Of a DNA stretch of 64,000 nt, positions 19,574 to 28,814 are shown one piece after another. Origin of the DNA: Novosphingobium subterraneum (GTDB lineage: Bacteria > Pseudomonadota > Alphaproteobacteria > Sphingomonadales > Sphingomonadaceae). The stretch's first letter is position 1, and every line of letters starts with the position of its first letter. The stretch is taken from positions 62,001-126,000 of the forward strand of contig NZ_JRVC01000004.1 in the NCBI RefSeq assembly GCF_000807925.1, read 5' to 3'. The notes under the pieces are model-generated. The model did no database searches, was not told the origin of the DNA, and saw only the letters and a program-made list of their open reading frames with translations. A program made the translations under genes and the position numbers.

Positions 19574-21123
19574 ACGCGATCAACCCCACCGGATGGCGTC
19601 CCTCGATGGGCGAGAATGCGCCCGACAACGGTATCCAGACCTTCACCGGCAACCGCGCGCTGCAGCTGGAGGAAGCGCTCCTGTTCGAACTCGGCAATGC
19701 CGATCGCTCGGGCGTGGACTTTCCAGCAACAGACGGGATCGATCTCTCGGCATTGGGGCCAATGGCCCGTGCCGAACGTCCCGATCTGCCGGGGCTGTCG
19801 GAGCCGGAAACGGTGCGTCATTATACGCGCCTCTCGCGCCAGAACTATGCGATCGATCTTGGTCTTTTCCCGCTCGGCTCGTGCACGATGAAGCACAATC
19901 CGCGACTGGACGAGAAGGTGGCGCGCATGCCCGGCTTTGCCGACGTGCACCCGCTGCAGCCAGTCCAAACAGTGCAGGGCGCGCTCGGCGTTATCAACGA
20001 ACTGGCGCATTGGCTGATCGAGCTGACAGGCATGCATGGCGTCGCAATGACGCCCAAGGCCGGGGCTCACGGCGAACTCTGCGGGCTGCTCTGCATCCGT
20101 GCCGCGCTGGAAGCCAAGGGCGATCCGCGTGATGTCATCCTTGTGCCGGAAAGCGCGCACGGCACCAATCCCGCAACGGCGGCCTTCGCCGGGTTCAAGG
20201 TCGAAAACATCCCGGCCACTCCGGATGGCCGTGTCGATACCGCCGCGCTGACCGCGCGGCTTGGTCCCGATGTGGCGGGCGTGATGATCACCAACCCCAA
20301 CACCTGCGGGTTGTTCGAGCGTGACCTGAAGATCATTGCCGACGCGGTTCACGCCGCTGGCGGCTACGTCTATTGTGATGGGGCGAACTTCAACGCCATC
20401 GTCGGGCGCGTGCGTCCCGGTGATCTTGGCGTCGACGCCATGCACATCAACCTGCACAAGACCTTCTCCACCCCGCACGGTGGTGGCGGTCCGGGTTCGG
20501 GGCCGGTGGTTCTGTCCGAAGCGCTTTCGCCATTTGGTCCGCTGCCATTTACCGCGAGGCAGGCCGATGGTTCGATCAAGCTCATCGAGGAAGAGCAGGC
20601 GCATCAGGAGCACCCGCAAGCATTCGGCCGGATGTGCGCATTCCATGGCCAGATGGGCATGTACACCCGCGCCCTTGCCTACATTCTCAGCCACGGCGCG
20701 GATGGCTTGCGGCAGGTCTCGGGTGATGCGGTGCTAAACGCCAATTACGTTCTGCGCAGCCTTGATGACGTGCTTGATGCGCCCTTCGGTGGCGCCGGAC
20801 CATGCATGCATGAAGCGCTGTTTTCGGACGATGGCTTTGCTGAAGGCTTCTCGACCAACGATCTCGCCAAGGGTCTGATCGACGAGGGCTATCACCCGAT
20901 GACGGTCTACTTCCCGCTGGTCGTCCACGGAGCCATGCTCGTGGAGCCGACCGAGACCGAAAGCAAGGCTGGGCTTGACCAGTTCATTGGCGCGATGCGA
21001 TCCTTGGCACAGCGGGCCAAGGCAGGGGATGAGCTGCTGAAGTCCGCGCCGCATTTGGCTCCGCGGCGTCGTCTCGACGAGACACTTGCAGCGCGAAAGC
21101 CCAAGCTGGTCTACAAGGACTGA
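19570..21123 (+). CDS. gcvPB: Glycine dehydrogenase (decarboxylating) subunit 2
   Basis: This 517-aa PLP-binding half of the split P protein carries the Schiff-base lysine in [18 protein letters not shown]. Other family segments: [31 protein letters not shown] and [14 protein letters not shown]. It is the last gene of the gcv operon and is followed at once by a strong intrinsic terminator. The L protein gene (lpd) is not here and is expected elsewhere. Confidence 0.97.
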   Translation: MNAINPTGWRPSMGENAPDNGIQTFTGNRALQLEEALLFELGNADRSGVDFPATDGIDLSALGPMARAERPDLPGLSEPETVRHYTRLSRQNYAIDLGLFPLGSCTMKHNPRLDEKVARMPGFADVHPLQPVQTVQGALGVINELAHWLIELTGMHGVAMTPKAGAHGELCGLLCIRAALEAKGDPRDVILVPESAHGTNPATAAFAGFKVENIPATPDGRVDTAALTARLGPDVAGVMITNPNTCGLFERDLKIIADAVHAAGGYVYCDGANFNAIVGRVRPGDLGVDAMHINLHKTFSTPHGGGGPGSGPVVLSEALSPFGPLPFTARQADGSIKLIEEEQAHQEHPQAFGRMCAFHGQMGMYTRALAYILSHGADGLRQVSGDAVLNANYVLRSLDDVLDAPFGGAGPCMHEALFSDDGFAEGFSTNDLAKGLIDEGYHPMTVYFPLVVHGAMLVEPTETESKAGLDQFIGAMRSLAQRAKAGDELLKSAPHLAPRRRLDETLAARKPKLVYKD

Positions 21124-21130
21124 GGATACG

Positions 21131-21167
21131 AAAAGGGCCGCCCCGGAAATCCGGAGCGGCCCTTTTT
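21131..21167 (+). terminator. Intrinsic terminator of the gcv operon
   Basis: A long stem: GGGCCGC pairs with GCGGCCC, extended inward by CCGG/CCGG with loop AAAT, and flanked by AAAA before and TTTTT after. It sits 8 bp after the gcvPB stop. The A-run and T-run make it usable in both directions, so it can also end the convergent entericidin transcript. Confidence 0.93.
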
Positions 21168-21184
21168 CTCAACCACAAGACCGA

Positions 21185-21316
21185 TCAGTTGATCGCTTCT
21201 TCGGTTTCATTGGCTGCCGACTTCAGGTCGTCGCCCGCACCGCGCACGGTGTTGCAGGCAGTGGCGCCGAGCAGAAGACCACCCATCATGGTGGCAAATA
21301 CGAACTTGCGGATCAT
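21185..21316 (-). CDS. Entericidin A/B-family small lipoprotein
   Basis: This 43-aa protein has signal peptide MIRKFVFATMMGGLLLG, lipobox ATAC (Cys21), and the short mature tail NTVRGAGDDLKSAANETEEA. The pattern CNTVxGxGxDxxxAGxxxxxxA is the entericidin signature. In enterobacteria the pair is an antidote/toxin bacteriolytic lipoprotein; in alphaproteobacteria single copies are common and of unclear role. The start is preceded by AAAGGTG. It shares the bidirectional terminator with gcv. Confidence 0.88.
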   Translation of the reverse strand: MIRKFVFATMMGGLLLGATACNTVRGAGDDLKSAANETEEAIN

Positions 21317-21404
21317 GGCTTACACCTTTCGAACTTTGGGGTGAGGCGGGGGAACCTCACGATCTGGACAAGAGGCGAAACGCCGCAATTGCGGCGCGGT
21401 TCCA

Positions 21405-22337
21405 TCATGCAGCCAGAGGGGCACGTTCCCGAGCGCGGGCCAAGAGATGTTCGCGCCAGGCAATCAGGAGGCTTGCCCCGATGATGATCGGCGCGCCCAG
21501 CCAGGTGGTTGCTGGCGGAAGGCGATTGAAGATCAGCCAACCCCAGAACGTCGCCCATGCCAGTTGGATGTAGTCAACCACGATGACGCTCGACACCGAG
21601 CCGAAGCGGAGCGAAGCAGTCATCGCAATCTGTGCGAACAGCCCGGAGATACCGATCCCTGCCAGCATCGCCCAGCCAACGGCGTCATGGCCAAGATCCT
21701 GTCCGATCAATCCAAGCGCCAGAACGGGGGCACTGAAAGCCGAGAAGTAGAACACGACCGTAATCGGTTCCTCGGTGCGGCCAAGATCGCGGACCTGGAT
21801 GGTCACCAGCGCGACCATGAAGGCGGCGCCAATGCCAACCGCAACGCCGAACGGCGGCAGGCTGGTAGTGTCGGGCCCAGCAATGACCACGACCCCGAGC
21901 AGGCCCATTATGACCGCAGTCCAGCGCCACGGGCCGACCTTTTCCTTGAGGAACAACGCAGAAAGGATCACGGCGAAGATCGGCGTCGTGAAGCCCAGTA
22001 TGGTCGCTTCGGCCAGGGGCAGCAGCCTGACCACGCCCAGAGTCAGGAACATGCCTGTCCCGCCGATCAACGCGCGCCGGGCATGAATCCAGGGGCGCTG
22101 TGTCCTCAACCGCCCGATTTGCCCGCGCGCCGCCAGCCACCCGAAGATCGATAGCGCCGGCAGGGCTTGCCGGAAGAAAAGCGTTTCGGGCAGCGCTATG
22201 TTTCGCTCGCCAGTGAGCTTGACCAGCAGCAGCATGACCGAGAACAGAACCGTCGCAACCAGTCGCAGGCCGAGGGCCAGCATGGGGCGATCGTGGGCGC
22301 TGGACATCGCTTTTGCCATGAGCGGGCCATAGGCCAT
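21405..22337 (-). CDS. EamA/DMT-family membrane transporter
   Basis: This 310-aa protein has ten hydrophobic helices in two EamA repeats (LGLRLVATVLFSVMLLLVKL at the start of repeat 1; VALVTIQVRDLG at the start of repeat 2). Repeat 1 includes EATILGFTTPIFAVILSALFLKEKVGPWRW, typical of the family. Probably a metabolite exporter in the inner membrane. Alternative starts are Met7 and Met11. The second EamA gene at 30006-30908 is a distant paralogue. Confidence 0.88.
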   Translation of the reverse strand: MAYGPLMAKAMSSAHDRPMLALGLRLVATVLFSVMLLLVKLTGERNIALPETLFFRQALPALSIFGWLAARGQIGRLRTQRPWIHARRALIGGTGMFLTLGVVRLLPLAEATILGFTTPIFAVILSALFLKEKVGPWRWTAVIMGLLGVVVIAGPDTTSLPPFGVAVGIGAAFMVALVTIQVRDLGRTEEPITVVFYFSAFSAPVLALGLIGQDLGHDAVGWAMLAGIGISGLFAQIAMTASLRFGSVSSVIVVDYIQLAWATFWGWLIFNRLPPATTWLGAPIIIGASLLIAWREHLLARARERAPLAA

Positions 22338-22379
22338 TGCCCCTTGCGATCAACCCCCTCGTTGCCCATCTGGCGAGCA

Positions 22380-22598
22380 ATGGAAGACTGGTTCCCGCAT
22401 ATCTGGCAATATCACTTCGCCGCCGGCGCACTTGCGCTCGCTGTCGCGACAACATCGGTCTGGGCTGAACGTCGGCGTTTCCGTCGTGTAAATCTTGACG
22501 CGGTGGGCTTCATGCCGTGGACCGTGATCTATATGATCGCGTTTCTGGCAGCGTGCGTATTCCTCGGCCTGGCCGCGAGGGAGTGGTTCGCGGCCTGA
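22380..22598 (+). CDS. Small hypothetical two-helix membrane protein
   Basis: This 72-aa frame (MEDWFPHIWQYHFAAGALAL, first helix; then RRRFRRVNLDAVGFMPW; then second helix IYMIAFLAACVFLGLAA) shows clear membrane topology with a basic loop between helices. It lies between two minus-strand genes, 42 bp from the EamA start and 7 bp before the cpaF stop. No family recognised. Membrane pattern and lack of overlap favour a real gene. Confidence 0.6.
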   Translation: MEDWFPHIWQYHFAAGALALAVATTSVWAERRRFRRVNLDAVGFMPWTVIYMIAFLAACVFLGLAAREWFAA

Positions 22599-22605
22599 TC
22601 CGATA

Positions 22606-24150
22606 TCAGAGGCAGGCTTCCAGGTAGGCTTGGTCAAAGCCGAACTGACGTGCCTTTTCGAGCGTGTAGGGCCGCAGGCCTGACGGCCGGAATTCGCCGA
22701 TGATCTTGCCTTCTTCGGTCTCGTCCAGATACTCGAACTTGAACAGTTCCTGGGTCACGATCACGTCGCCTTCCATCCCGATCACTTCGGTGATGTTGGT
22801 AGTGCGACGCGAACCGTCCCGCAGGCGCTTGACCTGAACGATGATGTCGACCGATTCCGCGATCTGGCGGCTGATGGCTTCCTTGGGGATCTTGATGTCG
22901 CCCATCAGGATCATGTTTTCCATACGTCCCAGACATTCGCGCGGGGAGTTGGCGTGAAGCGTGCACATCGAGCCATCATGTCCCGTGTTCATCGCCGCGA
23001 GCAGATCGAAGCACTCTGCGCCACGAATTTCGCCGAGGATGATGCGGTCAGGGCGCATACGCAGGGCGTTCTTCACCAGGTCGCCGATGGTGATTGCACC
23101 TTGGCCTTCAAGGTTCGGCGGGCGCGTTTCGAGCGGCAGCCAGTGTGGCTGCTGCAGGCGAAGTTCCGCGGCGTCTTCGATGGTCAGCACGCGCTCGCCG
23201 GGGTCGATCATCTTTGACAGGGCGTTGAGCATGGTCGTCTTGCCCGAACCGGTACCGCCCGAGATGACGATGTTCATGCGGCAGGCACCCGCGATCTTCA
23301 GCGCAGTGCACATCTTGTCCGACATCGAACCGAAATCGCGCAGCATGTCGAGCGTGATCGGCTTTTCGGAAAACTTACGGATCGAGATGGCCGTGCCACG
23401 AAGCGACAGCGGCGGGACGATCACGTTGACGCGGCTACCGTCCTTGAGGCGGGCGTCGGCCAGGGGCGTCGTCTGGTCAACTCGTCGGCCGACCTGGTTG
23501 ACGATGCGCTGCGCGATCTGGAACAGGTGGCTTTCATCGCGGAAGCGGATCGGGGCGAGCTGGAGCTTGCCCTTCTTTTCGATGTAGGTCTGCTCCGGGC
23601 CGTTGACCATGATGTCCGACACGTCGGGGTCGTTGAGCAGCTCTTCCAGCGGCCCGAAGCCGAGCAGCTCGTCGATCAGCACCTTCTCCAGCGCGAACTG
23701 TTCACGCCGGTTCAGGGTGACCTTGAGTTCGGCCAGCACTTCCAGGATGATCGGGCGAAATTCTTCGGAAAGCTCGTCCTTGGTCAGCGTGGCCGCCGCT
23801 TCGGGATCGACGCGCTCGAGCAGGCGCGGCAGCACCTGTTCCTTGATCTTGTGAACCGAAGCCTCGAAGCCCTCGGCCTGATAGTTGCCTTCGTTTACGC
23901 CGTTCGCACGGTCGGCAAGGCGGGTGAGGGCATCAGCCTTGAGCGATGCGGCGTTGATCGGGGTATCAACTGGATCGAGCGGTGGCAGGGGCGGGAACTG
24001 ATCACCGCCCATGGGCATCGGCACTGCCGTCGGTGCTGCGGGCACCGGCGCCGCAGATTCGCCGCTGCGCATCGGCCGGGCAACACCAAACGAGGGGCGA
24101 GCCCCGGCGGCGTTGCCTGCAATCCCGTTCTTTCGCCCGAAAGCGCTCAT
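22606..24150 (-). CDS. cpaF: CpaF/TadA-family pilus assembly ATPase
   Basis: This 514-aa hexameric secretion ATPase powers Flp/Tad pilus assembly. The N-terminal roughly 70 residues are Pro/Ala-rich and poorly ordered. Then come the N-terminal domain (EELLNDPDVSDIMVNGPEQ), Walker A ISGGTGSGKTTMLNAL, the Asp box (TIEDAAELRL), Walker B ILGEIRGAE and the His box NTGHDGSMCTLHANS. The other Tad genes (cpaE, tadB, tadC, secretin) are absent around it, so it is an isolated copy here. Confidence 0.9.
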   Translation of the reverse strand: MSAFGRKNGIAGNAAGARPSFGVARPMRSGESAAPVPAAPTAVPMPMGGDQFPPLPPLDPVDTPINAASLKADALTRLADRANGVNEGNYQAEGFEASVHKIKEQVLPRLLERVDPEAAATLTKDELSEEFRPIILEVLAELKVTLNRREQFALEKVLIDELLGFGPLEELLNDPDVSDIMVNGPEQTYIEKKGKLQLAPIRFRDESHLFQIAQRIVNQVGRRVDQTTPLADARLKDGSRVNVIVPPLSLRGTAISIRKFSEKPITLDMLRDFGSMSDKMCTALKIAGACRMNIVISGGTGSGKTTMLNALSKMIDPGERVLTIEDAAELRLQQPHWLPLETRPPNLEGQGAITIGDLVKNALRMRPDRIILGEIRGAECFDLLAAMNTGHDGSMCTLHANSPRECLGRMENMILMGDIKIPKEAISRQIAESVDIIVQVKRLRDGSRRTTNITEVIGMEGDVIVTQELFKFEYLDETEEGKIIGEFRPSGLRPYTLEKARQFGFDQAYLEACL

Positions 24151-24261
24151 TCGCAGTTCCCGTCAGTGTCCCGACGATCATCCGGCCAATCTGGTCAGCG
24201 ATCCGTCTTCAGGAATGGTGAATAGACTTGAAACTTTGAAGATTCCCTAATTTGTGTCACT

Positions 24262-25095
24262 TCAGGACTTTCGGGCGATGACAATGTATCCGTCGCCGAA
24301 GTCAGTCCTGCGGAATAGCCGCTGGGTCTGGCAGGCAAGCGCCATTGCGAAGCGACCGAGCCAGCTCTGTTGCATGCCAAAATAGGCGAGGTCGACAGAC
24401 CGATCCGTTCCGCTGGCTGCCGTAGCGGTGTGCGGATCATCTGCTCCGCCAGCCATGTCCTTGTTGCGGAAGCGCTTGTTTGCTAGCCAGTTGGTAAAGG
24501 TTGCCAGCGGATAGCCGTAGCACTCTACGCCTTCGAGGCGCAGGTTGGATCGCGCAGTAAGTCGCATGATGTCGGCACGCTCGTACCTGCGTACATGGCC
24601 CGCCCATTCGTCGCGCCTGCTCCAGCTGCGCATGTGAGCGGGCATCGAAAGCATGACGAGACCGCCGGGCTTCAACCAGGTCAGCCATTCCCGAAGAGCT
24701 TGCTCGTCCTGTTCGATATGTTCGAGGACCTCGAAGGCCAGGAGCGTGTCAAAGCTCTCCTTCCAGTCCGGAGCAGGTTCGCTCACGATCTGGGTGGCGC
24801 CGGTGCCATTTGTCATCGTTCTTGCCACCGACGCTGCGGCAGGTGCGGCTTCAAGGCCGATACATTTGTGTCCGAGATCAGCCAGTTCGCGCAGCAACGC
24901 GCCCGCACCGCAGCCGACTTCCAGGACACGTCCCGGCGCATGTCCGGCCAGAGCTGCCATGATGCGATCCCGTCGTAGCACATAGCGTGGGGCGGGTACC
25001 CAAAGTCCCTCCAGCATCGGGCCGTATTGCCTGTCCTTGCAAAACAGGCCTTCGTGGGTGTCAGACCGGGCGTGGAGCATCGTAGTCGTATTCAC
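24262..25095 (-). CDS. Class I SAM-dependent methyltransferase
   Basis: This 277-aa protein has SAM motif I RVLEVGCGAGALLREL, acidic IGLEAAPAA after beta-2, LAFEVLEHIEQDEQALREW (motif of the Methyltransf_11/UbiG-like group) and LKPGGLVMLSMPAH. It is the last gene of the five-gene glycan operon and overlaps the preceding glycosyltransferase gene by 4 bp (ATGA). It probably methylates a sugar or lipid-linked intermediate; this is inference from context. Confidence 0.83.
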   Translation of the reverse strand: MNTTTMLHARSDTHEGLFCKDRQYGPMLEGLWVPAPRYVLRRDRIMAALAGHAPGRVLEVGCGAGALLRELADLGHKCIGLEAAPAAASVARTMTNGTGATQIVSEPAPDWKESFDTLLAFEVLEHIEQDEQALREWLTWLKPGGLVMLSMPAHMRSWSRRDEWAGHVRRYERADIMRLTARSNLRLEGVECYGYPLATFTNWLANKRFRNKDMAGGADDPHTATAASGTDRSVDLAYFGMQQSWLGRFAMALACQTQRLFRRTDFGDGYIVIARKS

Positions 25096-26228
25096 TGTGT
25101 CTCCAGCGCACTTGCAAGTTGATCCCTGACCACAGTCATCCCGACCGTGGTCATTTCCTTCTGCGCCGCCTTGTGGATTTCGACGGACTTTGCCGGATCA
25201 CACAGTTCTTGTGCCAGTGTGATCAATGCGTTGGCAAGGTCGAAGGGATCTCCAGGACGAACAAGGCGGATTGACCTGCCAGGAGCGATGATTTCCCGGA
25301 TCGCAGGACAATCCATGGTTACAAGTGGCCGCCTTGCTGCAAGGATCTGAAAGACCTTGTTTGGGATCACGCGAGCAGCTTTCCCTTTGGCGGCAAATAC
25401 GCCCAGGCAGATCGAGGCCTCGGCGATTTTCTGCGCGAGGAGCCGGTAGTCAACCCATGGAATGCGCTTCACATTCTTGAGCTGATGCAGCTTTATCATG
25501 GCATCGACGGATGGCTGTTCCTGACCGGTGCCGATTATGGTGAATTCCATGGCAGGCGCTTCGGGGCGAGAGGCTATCTCGCAGATGGCTTCCACGATGA
25601 CCGGCAGGCCGTGGAGGGGGATGAACTGGCCGTAGAAAAGCACTTTGACAGGCATTCCGGCGGGCGGATTGCTGACGGGCGTGAAAACGTCGCCTTCAAC
25701 TCCGACCCACACAGTTCCTGTCCTGGACAAGGGCAGGCGATAGAGCGCTGCAATGTAGCGGGCGTGTTCGCAGGTATCGAGCAGTATGGTTGCGGCAGCG
25801 CGAGTGGCCAACCATTCGGTCGAATAGAGAAGCTTGGCGAACAGGCTGCCTTTCCGAATCATCTGACGGTCGATCACGATCGTGTCATAGGCGGAAAGGA
25901 ACATGTCCCAGCAGATCCGCGCACCGCGCAATCTCGCGAAGGGGTAGAGCACCAGAACATCAAGTATACCGGGATAAGGCACGACAACGCGGTTATGCTG
26001 CGGTGTGCGCAGATAGGCCAACAGCAACGCAGGATAGGCTGCGAGCAAGCGCAGGAAGACGATCAGGCGTGCACCTGGGCCCAACATCGACTTGTCTTCA
26101 ATCTCGTTCCATGGGGAGCGGTGGCAGATGACAAGGTCTGGCTCAAGCGAGCGCAAGGCTTCCAGCATAATTCGCACGCGTGGCTTGCCGCAATCGAACG
26201 TACCCCAGACAATCGTCCTGCCATTCAT
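25092..26228 (-). CDS. Glycosyltransferase family 4
   Basis: This 378-aa GT-B enzyme has an N-terminal half with membrane-associated stretch LIVFLRLLAAYPALLLAYL. The C-terminal half contains KVLFYGQFIPLHGLPVIVEA, IIGTGQE, and the family E-x7-E region replaced by NKVFQILAARRPLVTMDCPAIREII. It probably adds a sugar to a lipid-linked or surface glycan. It overlaps the flippase-like gene upstream and the methyltransferase gene downstream by 4 bp each. Confidence 0.8.
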   Translation of the reverse strand: MNGRTIVWGTFDCGKPRVRIMLEALRSLEPDLVICHRSPWNEIEDKSMLGPGARLIVFLRLLAAYPALLLAYLRTPQHNRVVVPYPGILDVLVLYPFARLRGARICWDMFLSAYDTIVIDRQMIRKGSLFAKLLYSTEWLATRAAATILLDTCEHARYIAALYRLPLSRTGTVWVGVEGDVFTPVSNPPAGMPVKVLFYGQFIPLHGLPVIVEAICEIASRPEAPAMEFTIIGTGQEQPSVDAMIKLHQLKNVKRIPWVDYRLLAQKIAEASICLGVFAAKGKAARVIPNKVFQILAARRPLVTMDCPAIREIIAPGRSIRLVRPGDPFDLANALITLAQELCDPAKSVEIHKAAQKEMTTVGMTVVRDQLASALETQ

Positions 26229-27136
26229 ATGTCATCGCCCAGGGATAATCGGTTCGGTGCTTTCGACATCAGATTTGCCACTACGGCAACGGCGCTCGCC
26301 GTCAGGCAGGCAAGGCGATCAAGCCCCACGGCAAGGAACGCCGCCGCTGGCGCAACTTTGACGGAATTTGCAACAAGCGCCGCAAGGCTCTCGCTGATGC
26401 CAAGGCCTGCTGGAGCAATGGCAGCAGCGGAGCCAGCAATGTTGGCCAGGGCGAACGGGAGCGTATGCATCGGAGGTACGAGCAATCCCAGACAAAGCAG
26501 TGCAATATGAAGGCGCAGCGCAATCAGGGCCAATCCGGCAAGGCGGTGGCCGACCGTCAACAAAGTCAGCACTACCCCGACATGCCGCAGCATCCACAAG
26601 ATCGTTGGTAACATTCCCATCAGGCCTGCCACGGCCATCACCCAGCTGGCATTGGCCTCATGAAGCCATAGGGCAAAGCTACATCCAAGGCTTGCAAGTG
26701 CAATCCAGAGCACCGCCGTCATCAGCACCAATAGCGAACTTTGCGCCGCGCTGGCTCCAGCCGCCATCAGCGCGCCGACCCGGACCATTGCTCCGCCCGG
26801 TATGGGAAGGGCTTCGGCCAAGGTGCCGTATGAAGCGATCATCGTGGCCTGTTTAAGGGTGGTGCGTGCCCCCGCGCAGCGTGAAAGCAGGGCAAACCCC
26901 AGTCCAGAGTAGAGCAGCGAGAGCGGCATGAGCAGCACAGTGGCCAGAAGCGCCTGGGGATCAAGATCGCGTGGGGCCAGACCAAGCGTCCGAAAGGCGT
27001 ACCAGCTGCCGCTGGCGAAAAGTCCGGTAGCCGCAAGAAGCAGCGGCATTCTTCGGCGCGCAACAAGGGACTGTATCCTTCCGCGCAGGTCGGTGAGCCA
27101 GTCGATCTGGAGGGCAAAGATTGAGGCCGGCTTCAT
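26225..27136 (-). CDS. Flippase-like/LPG-synthase-TM family integral membrane protein (UPF0104)
   Basis: This 303-aa polytopic protein has about eight TM helices. The segments SYGTLAEALPIPGGAMVRVGALM and AIAPAGLGISESLAALVA are the two family hallmarks (a PxPGGxG-like turn and an APAGLGxxE turn). Relatives include the membrane part of MprF and the putative lipid-linked-sugar flippases AglD/HpnL. Inferred role: movement of a lipid or lipid-linked sugar in the operon's glycosylation pathway. Confidence 0.78.
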   Translation of the reverse strand: MKPASIFALQIDWLTDLRGRIQSLVARRRMPLLLAATGLFASGSWYAFRTLGLAPRDLDPQALLATVLLMPLSLLYSGLGFALLSRCAGARTTLKQATMIASYGTLAEALPIPGGAMVRVGALMAAGASAAQSSLLVLMTAVLWIALASLGCSFALWLHEANASWVMAVAGLMGMLPTILWMLRHVGVVLTLLTVGHRLAGLALIALRLHIALLCLGLLVPPMHTLPFALANIAGSAAAIAPAGLGISESLAALVANSVKVAPAAAFLAVGLDRLACLTASAVAVVANLMSKAPNRLSLGDDI

Positions 27137-27140
27137 TGTT

Positions 27141-28814
27141 TCAGAACGACGTGAAGTAAGGTTCGGACGGCGCTGGTTGCGTGGGAATGCGAAGGCCTCG
27201 TCCCCAGAGAAGGCGCGCGGCTCCGGCGTTCGTAAACGCCTTGTGCGGCCCCCGTTCCAGTTCGACTACGGTACCGGATTCATGACGCACACCGTCGATG
27301 ACGATGCTTCTGCCGGAGGCAACGGTGTACAGACCGGGTACCACCACAGTGAAGATTGACGGCGCTGTAGTTTGTGGAAGGTCGAAACCCGCGATCCAGA
27401 ATGGACCCCAGAAGTGCAAATAGCTTTTGCGCAGCATCGCAAGATCGGAAGGCAGAAGTTGCGGAACGTCTGCCTTCGAGTTTAACGCATTGGCAAACAT
27501 CTGGTCGTCGTTCACCACCAGCGGGACTACGCGTTCGCGCTGGATCTGCTCAAGGCTCGGCAATTCGCCGCGCAAGTAGCGCTCGGTGCCCCATGGCGTC
27601 ATGAAGCCGTTGGCTTTGGGAAACTGCCCAAGCATGGCGCAACTGTCGAAGTAGCCTACCGGCGAGCCGAAGATTTCGTTCGCTGCAGCAACCAGCAGGC
27701 GCTGCTTTTCCAGCGTGCCGGTCTCCTCGCGGCTCATGGTTATCGCTGCCCCGACCATCAGGAACAGGGCGACCAGCAACGTGCCGTAGCGCCGGGTGGC
27801 AAGCCGGATCCCGACGCATGCTGATGTCGTCACCGGTGCCAGCATGAAGACGTGATAGTACGGCGCGGTGTTATGGTAGAAACCCAGCGTCGTAAGCGGC
27901 AGCCAAAGTCCCGCCAGAGCGACACGCTCTGCGCCGGGACGGTCGCTGCGCAACAGGACAACGGGCACCGCAAGCACCAGAAGCGTCGTGGCAGGCGAAA
28001 ATATTGCGCCCTTGACGTTGTGCCGCCAGTAAGGATGGGTCGTAAGGCTGAACATCTTTTCTGCCGATGCGCCGACGATGTCTTTCGCTCCGCGCCCGCT
28101 TGCTTCGCTGATGTTGCTGGCATGAAACGCATAGGCAACCACAAAGGTCAGCGCCGCTGCAGCGACCATCGCGGCCACGGCCTTGAGGTAGGCGCGATCC
28201 TTGCCGGCTTCGGTCCAGCGAAGCCAGAACACGCCTGCGAAAGCAGGTGCGTAAAGAACCGACTTGATCGTGGTGAGGCCCGCCAATCCGCCGAGAACGC
28301 CGGCGAACAGCATCCATGGCAGGCTTGCCGGACGGCTCAGCAGAACCCATAGACTTGCCATCAGGAGGGCGGTTGCCTGCGGATCGAAGCGGAAAGACGT
28401 GCCGTGCTGCAGGACGTACCCCGCCGACAGATAGGCAAGCGCGGATAGCAGGCCGGTTGTCTTGTCGCTGAACCGCATCGCGATGCTGGCAACGCAGGCC
28501 AGAGTCACCAGTTCGCAGCCGAACATGAACAGGCGGATCAAAACCACATGGTCCACCGCATTGCCGGGCAGCGCTGGCACCCACATGAATGCCCGCGTGA
28601 AAAACGTCTGCAGTGGCTGGTCCAGCTCGCCCTTCGTCGCCAGGACAGTCAGGCTGTAATGCCAGAACTCGTCCCAATTGATTGCGCGATTGAACGTAAG
28701 CTGGAGTTGCAGGGCCGATACAATGAGAAGTGAGCATAGTGCGATCAGATACGATCTGTCACCGTGGTTCACGGTCGGTTTGATAGAGGTCGCCGCCTGG
28801 AATGCGGCAGTCAT
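27141..28814 (-). CDS. GT-C membrane glycosyltransferase (GT39/ArnT-like)
   Basis: This 557-aa protein has about ten or more TM helices and the GT-C catalytic pattern in its first periplasmic loop (FNRAINWDEFWHYS, Asp-Glu). ATG 28814 overlaps the GT2 stop by 4 bp. Longer upstream starts exist but would run into that gene. Such enzymes take sugars from polyprenyl-phosphate carriers, and the neighbouring GT2 is of the kind that makes such donors. The C-terminal roughly 200 residues form a soluble domain. Confidence 0.8.
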   Translation of the reverse strand: MTAAFQAATSIKPTVNHGDRSYLIALCSLLIVSALQLQLTFNRAINWDEFWHYSLTVLATKGELDQPLQTFFTRAFMWVPALPGNAVDHVVLIRLFMFGCELVTLACVASIAMRFSDKTTGLLSALAYLSAGYVLQHGTSFRFDPQATALLMASLWVLLSRPASLPWMLFAGVLGGLAGLTTIKSVLYAPAFAGVFWLRWTEAGKDRAYLKAVAAMVAAAALTFVVAYAFHASNISEASGRGAKDIVGASAEKMFSLTTHPYWRHNVKGAIFSPATTLLVLAVPVVLLRSDRPGAERVALAGLWLPLTTLGFYHNTAPYYHVFMLAPVTTSACVGIRLATRRYGTLLVALFLMVGAAITMSREETGTLEKQRLLVAAANEIFGSPVGYFDSCAMLGQFPKANGFMTPWGTERYLRGELPSLEQIQRERVVPLVVNDDQMFANALNSKADVPQLLPSDLAMLRKSYLHFWGPFWIAGFDLPQTTAPSIFTVVVPGLYTVASGRSIVIDGVRHESGTVVELERGPHKAFTNAGAARLLWGRGLRIPTQPAPSEPYFTSF

